Shown here one piece after another: positions 1 through 5,824 of a stretch of 12,925 nt of DNA. Each line of letters begins with the position of its first letter. The first letter of the stretch is position 1. Below the pieces are notes generated by a model. It worked only from the letters and a program-made list of their open reading frames with translations. It was not told the DNA's origin and did no database searches. This DNA is from CAYQPF01 sp964419225. GTDB lineage: Bacteria > Cloacimonadota > Cloacimonadia > Cloacimonadales > CAYQPF01. Position numbers and translations under genes: made by a program. The stretch lies in the NCBI GenBank assembly GCA_964419225.1, contig CAYQPF010000147.1, forward strand, positions 1 to 12,925, in the 5' to 3' direction.

Positions 1-2239
1 TTGCAGAACCTTGTGCGGTAACCGTACCTCTGATGAAACTCTGATTTGGATACATCAGGAAGTTTACTGCATTGATGGTTTCACCAACAGAAAGGTTTAA
101 TTGATTCGTGTTTTGGGCCGTGAAACCTGTCTTCGCTACTGTAATCACATAAACACCCTGAGGCAGATTTAAAGTGTAATTGCCATATGCATTGGTAGTC
201 GTGTATAGTGGGGAACCGTATGATGGTGTAGCAGTTACGGTCACAGAACCAATACCAACTGTACCATTATTTACAGTACCTGAAACAATGTTGGCCAAAG
301 GCTGCATAATTCTGTTGGGAATTGATACAACTTGAGGTGAACTGGCAGTCAGGGTAATGCTATATGGACTGGGGGATGTATAACCTGTCTTTTCGGCAGT
401 TAATACCCACTGGCCAAGATCCACACCCGGGAATTCGTAATAACCAGAGGAATTTGTTGTTTTGTTAACAATTATTGTTCCTTTGGTTATTTTCACAGTA
501 GCATTGGGTAAGGGAACATTATTACTGTTATAGACATACCCGGTTAGTTTCTTAGTATTTTGATCCATAATCAAGTTAGCCAGAGTAATGGTTTGTCCTG
601 TGCTAATATTGGTCTGGATAGGGGATTGCAGGGTATAACCTTCTTTCTCAGCAACAACAGTCCACAAACCAGGACTGGCAGTCAGACGGTAATTTCCATC
701 GGAAGTGTAGAAGGTTTTTACTTCACCGGTACTCTTAGTGGCCGTAACCGTTACAAAAGTTAAATTTGTTCCTGTTGAGGATACGACTTTACCTTTTATG
801 TAGCAAGGGGAAATATCTAAAATCATGTAAACAAAAGTATCTCCGGCTTCGCCTTCGGGATTTGTAATATCGGGGAAAGGATCCTGACTGATATAGATCA
901 GGGAATCTTTAGGTTCATAGCCTTCTTTACTGACTGTAAGCATATAGGAACCTACCGGCAGGAATTTTTCTTCATGACCAGATTCGTTTACACTTAAAGG
1001 AATATCATCTTCAGAACCTTCCACAGCATTGATTTCTGCGTAAGCAAAACTCAACGGGACATTATTAGTGTCTTTGACAAACAGATTCAAGGTTCCCACA
1101 ACGATGTGATAGGTGAAACGATTGATAGTACTGATAGATGTTACCCCGTTGGAATTCGAGGCGATCACTTTCCAGGTATAATCGGAGTTGATCAATAAAG
1201 ATGCTGCATTGAAATCTATCAAAGTATTGGTTGTGATCTGATCCCAAACAGGATATTGTACTTCACTGCCAAACTCATTACGTACTTCTGATAAGTAAAT
1301 ATGGTAGATGGAAGCTCCTGTTACAGCTGACCAGGAAAAAGTAATCTGGGGCGTATTATTGAACACCATAGGATTAGAAGGGGTGCTATGATGCGGTTGA
1401 ATCAATACAGGAGGTGTCAAATTTTGAGTAGCAGTATAATTAAAACTAAAAGGAGCAGAGGTAATGTCTGAAGAATATTCCGGTTCATTGCCATAGTTGT
1501 TCAGAACTATCCAGTTGTATTCCAGTCCGTTAATCAAAGGAGGAGCTGTGTCGAAATAATTACCGGAGGGGTCAATGCTGCCATAATTTATAGAAGTTGA
1601 GGTTGTGATTGCCTGCCACACCGCGTTCAAACCAGTTACTGTTAAATTTGGAGGTGTGCTGTTGTCGTATTGAAGAGAAAAAGGATTATCTGAGACAACT
1701 ACATGATAATAAGGTACACCTGGAGTCGGACTCCAGCTCAAAGTAGGGGTTTGATTATTAGTTACAGTCGATCCTGCCATGGGTGAAAGCATGACTACAC
1801 CGTTTGGTGATTCAATAACTAAACGGAATTCCATGGACATATATTGGGTTTGTGGATCATAAATAATGCAATAGTAGGAACCGACACCCAGGCCTATCTG
1901 ATTTGCTTTGGTGGAGATAACTCGGAATGAGTCAGACACCACTGTGCTATTTACATTAATCATAGTATAATTACTAACAATTCTACCACCGGGAGAATTT
2001 GAATAGTATAGTCTGGCATTAGCGGTTTGATTAGCCGGCTTCCATTTGATGGTAAAATTAACATCAGGTTTATAAAAGTCCAGCGGTATTTGAGTTAAAA
2101 CAATAGTACCGGGAAGAATGTTGTTGATATTGTATTCTGAGCTTGTCAGGTTATTAAGTTGTGTATCCTGTGCGATACGTGAAGCATGCATATTCAGGCT
2201 CAGGAATAATAAAAGGAGTAAAAAAAGATTTTTTTTCAT
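1..2239 (-). CDS. Exported multi-domain surface protein with Fn3-like and carboxypeptidase-regulatory-like repeats (C-terminus cut by window edge)
   Basis: An uninterrupted frame of 746 codons runs from ATG at 2239 off the left edge; I translated it by hand and found no stop. The start has AGGAG (2246-2250) seven bases upstream. Residues 1-20 form a signal peptide (MKK, a leucine-rich core, then MHA before Ser). Residues about 45-375 look like three Fn3-type beta-sandwiches, with the recurrent pattern 'P.L.WS...G...Y.V.VSD' near 160-185 and again near 290-315. From about 380 come carboxypeptidase-regulatory-like (CarboxypepD_reg) repeats of 80-90 residues starting near 380, 478, 563 and 650, with a fifth beginning near 731. 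Each carries a 'G.Y.....G.w.v...K.GY' core. Such proteins are exported and often surface-bound; the ligand is unknown. It lies 12 bases after the barrel gene, so the two are probably co-transcribed. A type IX sorting tail may lie beyond the edge. Confidence 0.9.
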   Translation of the reverse strand, partial: MKKNLFLLLLLFLSLNMHASRIAQDTQLNNLTSSEYNINNILPGTIVLTQIPLDFYKPDVNFTIKWKPANQTANARLYYSNSPGGRIVSNYTMINVNSTVVSDSFRVISTKANQIGLGVGSYYCIIYDPQTQYMSMEFRLVIESPNGVVMLSPMAGSTVTNNQTPTLSWSPTPGVPYYHVVVSDNPFSLQYDNSTPPNLTVTGLNAVWQAITTSTSINYGSIDPSGNYFDTAPPLINGLEYNWIVLNNYGNEPEYSSDITSAPFSFNYTATQNLTPPVLIQPHHSTPSNPMVFNNTPQITFSWSAVTGASIYHIYLSEVRNEFGSEVQYPVWDQITTNTLIDFNAASLLINSDYTWKVIASNSNGVTSISTINRFTYHIVVGTLNLFVKDTNNVPLSFAYAEINAVEGSEDDIPLSVNESGHEEKFLPVGSYMLTVSKEGYEPKDSLIYISQDPFPDITNPEGEAGDTFVYMILDISPCYIKGKVVSSTGTNLTFVTVTATKSTGEVKTFYTSDGNYRLTASPGLWTVVAEKEGYTLQSPIQTNISTGQTITLANLIMDQNTKKLTGYVYNSNNVPLPNATVKITKGTIIVNKTTNSSGYYEFPGVDLGQWVLTAEKTGYTSPSPYSITLTASSPQVVSIPNRIMQPLANIVSGTVNNGTVGIGSVTVTATPSYGSPLYTTTNAYGNYTLNLPQGVYVITVAKTGFTAQNTNQLNLSVGETINAVNFLMYPNQSFIRGTVTAQGSA

Positions 2240-2251
2240 TTATCTCTCCTG

Positions 2252-3811
2252 TTAAAGTTTATATGTTAAAGTGGTTCGGAAGAATGGATTAGGGAAGGCT
2301 AAATAGTTTAGATCCAGGACAATGTTTTTTAAAACCACATAGCTGTATCCTACAGCAAAAGAAGGCGTAATATTGTTCTTCTTGATGTTTTTCATCTCGG
2401 TACCATTCTTATTTTTTACACCCTCTGCAATTATGTCTGAAACAAAGATCTGAGTGCTTAACCAAAGTTTTTTATAGGCAAAAGCCATTTTAAATACATG
2501 TTTATTACGGAAACCAATTGTATATTTCTTGTATGTGGTATCAGTAAAGGCATAAAAGTTATTTGTTAAAGTGTCTTTCTTTACCCCGTCTGTTATCCTG
2601 GTACAAGCATATTTGAGTGCTAAATCACCTAAAGGTAACTCATAAGAGAGAATAAATTTTTTACTTGGCCTTACAAATGAAGCACATAGAGCAATGGAAC
2701 CGGGATAAGATAACTGCAATTTATTACTCGTATATATTGTTCGGTTTGTATAGGCTATTTGAGAAGGTTTCAGCATTTCCACATCAAAAATCTCTTCTCC
2801 CAATGCTTTATTATAATTCATGTTTAACGCACCCAAAGTGTGTTGTACTAAGATCATGGAACCGTCAAGATCGGCTTTTTTAGGAGTCGTTATTACCAAA
2901 TCAAATAATAATGAATCGGTTTTATGATAACTCATGGCAAATTTAAAACCAGCTATATTTTTATTAAAACGTGCATATAAAGAATCATTCAACGTATTCC
3001 TGTATGCTACATTGGGATCATCAAAACTAACATTGATATCTGTATCACCGCCAAATTGTCTGATACTTCCTGCAAATCTGGCATTTATATCAGAATTAAT
3101 TTCGGAATGGATAACTTCCAAACCAATACCGGCATTGATTCTGGGATTAATCTGCCGGGAATAAGCTATATCAATTTGATTTAAATTGATGGTTAATTTG
3201 GAAAATAAATCTATTGATAAGGGTAGAACTGTCTTTTCTGTGTGCTCTGTTGCTTCTCCAACATCTTTTAACACAGAATCCTGAATATTTACGTTCAGAG
3301 CATTGCCCAAATATTCAAAATCACAAAATAGAGGACGATGCAACAATATACCAAACGATCCATATTTTCTGGCATTATAGGTAGCCGCAAAGGTGTTGAA
3401 CCACCCGCTCTGCCCGGCATAACACTTCAAGTCAGGATATGTTACCCTGCTGGTAGGTGTTTTCATGTCTTTTATGGAAGCATCAATCGCATCATTCATC
3501 CCATCCTTGATGGCGGGAGTTAATTTGTTCAAATCAATAGAAAATCCGGGTGACATATCTACGCAAAATGATGTGACCGGATTCCTGGACAAGGCTGCAG
3601 GGTTTAAAACAACCAGGGAAGGATCATCTGATACTGATGAAATAGTGTTGCCCATAGCCATACTTTTTGAAGTTACTCCGGAAAGCATGGAACTGTGAAA
3701 CTCCAGGTTCATCGTGTGTGTACCGCCTTCAAAAATAGTGATCTTGTTCTCTCCATTTAGGATATATGAGAACAATACAAAAATGACAAGTAAAACCGTA
3801 AATTTCTTCAT
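2252..3811 (-). CDS. Outer-membrane beta-barrel protein, FadL/PorV-like
   Basis: The product is 519 residues from ATG at 3811, chosen over an in-frame ATG at 3829 because AAGGAG lies just before 3811 (the 3829 codon sits upstream of that ribosome site) and because MKKFTVLLVIFVLFSYILNG is a clean signal peptide. Residues 50-73 carry the signature of FadL/PorV-type barrels: a glycine/alanine stretch (KSMAMGNT), then SDDPS, then LNPAAL (D62, D63, N70, P71). The rest is long alternating beta structure with many aromatic residues, and it ends in a barrel-like strand (FFRTTLTYKL). Family members sit in the outer membrane; some take up hydrophobic substrates and PorV shuttles type IX cargo. Which applies here cannot be told. 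The downstream exported repeat protein (1-2239) is in the same operon and may be its partner or cargo. Confidence 0.8.
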   Translation of the reverse strand: MKKFTVLLVIFVLFSYILNGENKITIFEGGTHTMNLEFHSSMLSGVTSKSMAMGNTISSVSDDPSLVVLNPAALSRNPVTSFCVDMSPGFSIDLNKLTPAIKDGMNDAIDASIKDMKTPTSRVTYPDLKCYAGQSGWFNTFAATYNARKYGSFGILLHRPLFCDFEYLGNALNVNIQDSVLKDVGEATEHTEKTVLPLSIDLFSKLTINLNQIDIAYSRQINPRINAGIGLEVIHSEINSDINARFAGSIRQFGGDTDINVSFDDPNVAYRNTLNDSLYARFNKNIAGFKFAMSYHKTDSLLFDLVITTPKKADLDGSMILVQHTLGALNMNYNKALGEEIFDVEMLKPSQIAYTNRTIYTSNKLQLSYPGSIALCASFVRPSKKFILSYELPLGDLALKYACTRITDGVKKDTLTNNFYAFTDTTYKKYTIGFRNKHVFKMAFAYKKLWLSTQIFVSDIIAEGVKNKNGTEMKNIKKNNITPSFAVGYSYVVLKNIVLDLNYLAFPNPFFRTTLTYKL

Positions 3812-3836
3812 ATTTCTCTCCTTTTGCAAAACAAGA

Positions 3837-3863
3837 ATTACAACACCTTCATAAACAAGTCAA
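3837..3863 (-). promoter_or_regulatory. Possible sigma-70-type promoter for the barrel/surface-protein operon
   Basis: On the minus strand, TTGACT (3858-3863) is followed after 15 bases by TGTAAT (3837-3842), five of six matches to TATAAT. The spacer is shorter than the usual 17. It would start transcription roughly 20 bases before the start codon at 3811. Sequence farther upstream is lost in the N gap. Confidence 0.35.
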
Positions 3864-3884
3864 GAAGATTCTTGAATTTTATTT

Positions 3885-3894
3885 NNNNNNNNNN
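3885..3894. other. Assembly gap (10 N)
   Basis: Ten consecutive Ns lie between the divergent genes at 3811 (minus) and 3951 (plus). The fixed short length suggests a scaffolding placeholder rather than a measured distance. The true intergenic length, and whether the pilin-like cluster really abuts the barrel operon, are uncertain. Confidence 0.97.
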
Positions 3895-3950
3895 TAAAAA
3901 ATTGCTTGCTAAAATTATGGCTATTAGTTTTAATAGCTCAAAGGAGATTT

Positions 3951-4334
3951 ATGGGACAACAAGATATACTCATGATCGTTCTCAGCATTCTGCTGGTGGC
4001 GATCGCTGTCCAAGTAGGGATTACAATGTTTAATGCCGGTTTCGAACAAAGTTCGAAAGATATGCTGGCTCTGCAATTACAAAATTGTGCACTTGCAGCT
4101 TATCAACACTATCTGAAACCAGTGCATATGGGTGGGGCTGACAGAGACTGGGCCAAGGTTATGGCTGATTCTTCCATTTGGCTGCCAACGCTTAGAGAAG
4201 CAACTACTGACGGTGCTTTTGCAGTAAAATCCACCAGTCTGATTCTTAAGATCAAATCCACAACAGGAAATATCCATAAAGGACAAATCGAAATTACCAG
4301 CGATGGCCGCATGATCGCCAAAATCACTCAATAA
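3951..4334 (+). CDS. Small pilin-like single-pass membrane protein, copy 1
   Basis: The product is 127 residues. I chose ATG at 3951 over the longer frame from 3906 because AAGGAG (3941-3946) precedes it and the MGQQDILMIVL start matches its paralogue at 4965. Residues 2-5 are polar and 6-27 are one hydrophobic helix. A soluble part follows, with LQNC (Cys46), AAYQHYLKP, GGADRDW (Trp67), IWLPTL (Trp77) and a beta-rich end (IKSTTGNIHKGQIEIT). A hand ungapped alignment gives about 65% identity to the 4965 product. The layout (N-terminal helix plus small C-terminal domain) is that of pilins and pseudopilins, but the prepilin-peptidase leader and Glu at +5 are absent, so assembly into a filament is inferred. 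Codon use is richer in C/G third bases than in the 4965 gene. It is separated from its relatives by 630 bases of repeats and probably transcribed on its own. The family is not characterised as far as I know. Confidence 0.85.
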   Translation: MGQQDILMIVLSILLVAIAVQVGITMFNAGFEQSSKDMLALQLQNCALAAYQHYLKPVHMGGADRDWAKVMADSSIWLPTLREATTDGAFAVKSTSLILKIKSTTGNIHKGQIEITSDGRMIAKITQ

Positions 4335-4405
4335 AGGTTACTTCTTCTTTCACGATTCAAAACTCAATTCTTTCCCATCAAACCAATAACCCAATTTCTC
4401 AATTA

Positions 4406-4620
4406 AACCCGAACTGTGCAGTAGAATCTTCACAATCTGGCTGAAGCTATATCAGTGGGCAGTGTGCAGTAGGCAGTGGGCAGGTGAGATTTAGAAAAAA
4501 AAATTGAAGGACTTACAATCTCACTCACCATATATTTATTATATAAATCGTTCGATTGCAAGCCTTCACTTTTCATGATCTTCGACCCAGCTTGCAAACC
4601 TCTACTGCACAATCCGGGTT
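4406..4620. mobile_element. Possible MITE-like element with 20-base imperfect terminal inverted repeats
   Basis: The left arm 4406-4425 (AACCCGAACTGTGCAGTAGA) and the reverse complement of the right arm 4601-4620 (AACCCGGATTGTGCAGTAGA) agree at 18 of 20 positions. TTAAA occurs at both outer edges (4403-4407 and 4619-4623), compatible with a target duplication, although TTAA is itself palindromic and could simply be part of the arms. The interior (about 175 bases) codes for nothing obvious and contains a heptamer tract repeating the arm sequence TGTGCAGTAG. No transposase is nearby, so it would be non-autonomous. It could also be a large RNA hairpin. Confidence 0.4.
4453..4483 (+). repeat. Heptamer tandem repeat, CAGTGGG type
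   Basis: The units are CAGTGGG, CAGTGTG, CAGTAGG, CAGTGGG and a partial CAG, head to tail: 4.4 copies with a 7-base period. Variation is confined to positions 5 and 6 of the unit. It lies inside the inverted-repeat-bounded segment. Confidence 0.9.
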
Positions 4621-4673
4621 AAAATATTATGATTTTCTGTCTTGAACACCAAGGAAGAAGAGGGAGGCGAGAC

Positions 4674-4706
4674 AGTTGAGAGTTGAGAGTTGATAGTTGA
4701 GAATTG
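4674..4706 (+). repeat. Heptamer tandem repeat, AGTTGAG type
   Basis: The units are AGTTGAG, AGTTGAG, AGTTGAT, AGTTGAG, then a partial AATTG. The period is 7 bases, as in the tract at 4453, but with a different unit. Such heptamer tracts in intergenic DNA resemble the short tandemly repeated repetitive (STRR) sequences known from cyanobacteria. Their function is unknown. Confidence 0.9.
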
Positions 4707-4819
4707 CCTCATTACCTACAGAGTACCTACTCTTTCCTTACTACTTGCCTGCGGGTTTCAATAACTTCTCCTCTCTCTCATTTATAATTAATAATTGAAT
4801 ATTTGTCAGCATATTCTGA

Positions 4820-4843
4820 TTTTGTCAGAAAAATATGACAAAA
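4820..4843. promoter_or_regulatory. Dyad TTTTGTCA-N8-TGACAAAA, possible activator binding site
   Basis: This is a perfect 8-base inverted repeat with an 8-base spacer. A direct copy of its left half (TTTGTCAG) also lies at 4802-4809, 19 bases before the copy at 4821-4828. The dyad centre is about 110 bases upstream of the start site predicted from the sigma-54-like promoter at 4916-4932. That is the usual range for a sigma-54 enhancer-binding protein. It could instead be a small RNA hairpin or an operator for another regulator. Confidence 0.45.
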
Positions 4844-4915
4844 AAGTTAATCCCCAAAATATCAATAAAAATTGTAATATGTTGTTATACAATAAGTAAC
4901 AAACAAAGACCAAAT

Positions 4916-4932
4916 TTGGCACAGGGTATGCA
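4916..4932 (+). promoter_or_regulatory. Sigma-54 (RpoN) -24/-12 promoter for the pilin-like operon
   Basis: TTGGCAC at 4916-4922 matches the -24 element fully. GC of the -12 element (ATGCA, 4928-4932; consensus TTGCW) falls exactly 12 bases after the GG, the required spacing. The predicted start near 4943 gives a leader of about 22 bases with AAGGAGG (4953-4959) before the ATG at 4965. Pilin genes in several bacteria are transcribed by sigma-54, which fits the context. Caveat: GCACAGGGTAT also occurs in a dispersed-repeat-like sequence at 8141. Confidence 0.6.
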
Positions 4933-4964
4933 TAGAGTACTAGTAGAAATAAAAGGAGGACACT

Positions 4965-5348
4965 ATGGGTCAACAACAAATTCTCTTAATCGTACTAAGC
5001 GTAATCTTAGTAGGTGTAGCAGTAGCTGTTGGTATTAATATGTTTAATAGCCAGGCAGAACAATCAGCAAAAGATATGTTAGCAGTTCAATTACAAAATT
5101 GCGGAACAGCAGCTTATCAACATTATTTAAAACCTGCTTCCATGGGTGGAGCCGACAGAGACTGGACAGTTGTAATCGGTGATTCAGATGTATGGATGCC
5201 TACGTTAAAAGATGCTGCAACTGATGGAGCTATCGCAGTTGTATCTTCCAATTTGAGAATCAAAATCAAATCCAGTACCGGAACAGTCCACAAGGGATAT
5301 ATTGATGTAACTAATTCTGGTGGAATGTCCACTAAGATTACTGAGTAA
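4965..5348 (+). CDS. Small pilin-like single-pass membrane protein, copy 2 (probable major member)
   Basis: The product is 127 residues, with ATG at 4965 behind a near-consensus ribosome site (AAGGAGG, 4953-4959). It begins MGQQQILLIVL; residues 6-27 form the hydrophobic helix. The motifs are AVQLQNC (Cys46), AAYQHYLKP, MGGADRDW (Trp67), VWMPTL (Trp77), TDGAIAV and IKIKSSTG, in the same register as the 3951 and 5825 products. Third codon positions are strongly A/T (GTA, TTA, GCA in runs), unlike the 3951 copy. With the strong ribosome site and sigma-54-like promoter this suggests the most highly expressed member. Gly2 could be a processing point for a prepilin-type peptidase, but there is no basic leader and no Glu at +5. 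It is first of a three-gene operon (gaps of 43 and 19 bases). The role is inferred: subunit of an envelope filament or secretion pseudopilus. Confidence 0.88.
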   Translation: MGQQQILLIVLSVILVGVAVAVGINMFNSQAEQSAKDMLAVQLQNCGTAAYQHYLKPASMGGADRDWTVVIGDSDVWMPTLKDAATDGAIAVVSSNLRIKIKSSTGTVHKGYIDVTNSGGMSTKITE

Positions 5349-5361
5349 TCTCAGAATAAGT

Positions 5362-5379
5362 GCTATTTAATTAAGTAGC
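5362..5379 (+). other. Near-palindromic hairpin between pilin-like genes
   Basis: GCTATTTAATTAAGTAGC is an 18-base near-palindrome 14 bases after the stop of the 4965 gene and 12 bases before the next start. It has no U tract, so it is unlikely to be a strong terminator. It could act as an mRNA stability or processing structure that raises the first gene's expression over the next. It may also limit translation of the 5392 gene, which lacks a good ribosome site. Confidence 0.35.
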
Positions 5380-5391
5380 GGTAATTATAAA

Positions 5392-5805
5392 ATGGGGCAA
5401 ACACAAGTATTATTATTAGTTGTTTGCCTCATTTTGGTTTCAGTAGCAGCAGGTTATGGTATATACTATTTTAACTATTTAGTTGCACAATCAAATATGG
5501 ATGCTGTTCAAACTGATTTATACAATCTTGCAATGTCTGCCAGAACCCACTATTTGTCATCAGAAATCTTAGGAGGGGGGGAACGCAGTTTTGTGAAAAT
5601 CACAGCGGATGCTGAAGGAATCAGTTTAATCACTAACACTCCATCAAATCAAAATGGTGATTATACAGTTTCAGTTGCCGGGACAAAAGACCAGGTTACC
5701 CTTAAGGGTATTGGTAAGCACGACATTGATAATGACGGAACACCGACTACCGTAGAAATAACAGTTTATCCTGATCATGAAGTCATGACTGTAATAAATC
5801 GCTAA
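5392..5805 (+). CDS. Small pilin-like single-pass membrane protein, GGGERSF branch
   Basis: The product is 137 residues, starting MGQTQVLLLVV, with a hydrophobic helix at about 6-27. LYNLAMSARTHY, then ILGGGERSF, occupy the place of LQNCGTAAYQHY and MGGADRDW in its neighbours, so it is homologous. It lacks Cys46 and both conserved tryptophans and has its own C-terminal half with an Asp-rich loop (HDIDNDGTPTT). From memory, this LA..A..Y..GGG.SF form is the commoner version among uncultured FCB bacteria, where it is usually called hypothetical. The ribosome site is weak (GGTAATTATAAA before the ATG). The start is chosen by similarity of the MGQ N-terminus. Second gene of the operon; possibly a minor subunit. 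Confidence 0.82.
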   Translation: MGQTQVLLLVVCLILVSVAAGYGIYYFNYLVAQSNMDAVQTDLYNLAMSARTHYLSSEILGGGERSFVKITADAEGISLITNTPSNQNGDYTVSVAGTKDQVTLKGIGKHDIDNDGTPTTVEITVYPDHEVMTVINR

Positions 5806-5824
5806 TTTCAAAGGAATACATTAA

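Larger units (their letters stand above)
4335..4964. other. Repeat-rich non-coding spacer within the pilin-like cluster
   Basis: These 630 bases contain no convincing gene; the open frames in them lack ribosome sites and run through repeats. They hold an inverted-repeat-bounded segment (4406-4620), two heptamer tracts (4453-4483 and 4674-4706), a dyad (4820-4843) and a sigma-54-like promoter (4916-4932), each listed separately. No clear terminator follows the gene ending at 4334. Confidence 0.7.

Noticed and set aside
2665..3698. Several plus-strand open frames of 60-77 residues opposite the barrel gene
   Set aside because: They overlap a well-supported minus-strand gene and show no signals of their own.
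3812..3829. Earlier ATG of the barrel gene at 3829
   Set aside because: The AAGGAG ribosome site lies downstream of it, and the shorter form begins with a typical MKK signal peptide.
3906..3950. Longer start for the first pilin-like gene (15 extra codons)
   Set aside because: No ribosome site precedes 3906, whereas AAGGAG precedes 3951 and the MGQQ start matches the paralogue.
4430..4612. Minus-strand open frame of 60 residues in the repeat-rich spacer
   Set aside because: It spans the heptamer tract and most of the inverted-repeat-bounded segment, with no ribosome site and no recognisable protein features.
4453..4706. CRISPR array
   Set aside because: The repeats are contiguous heptamers without spacers and no cas gene is present.
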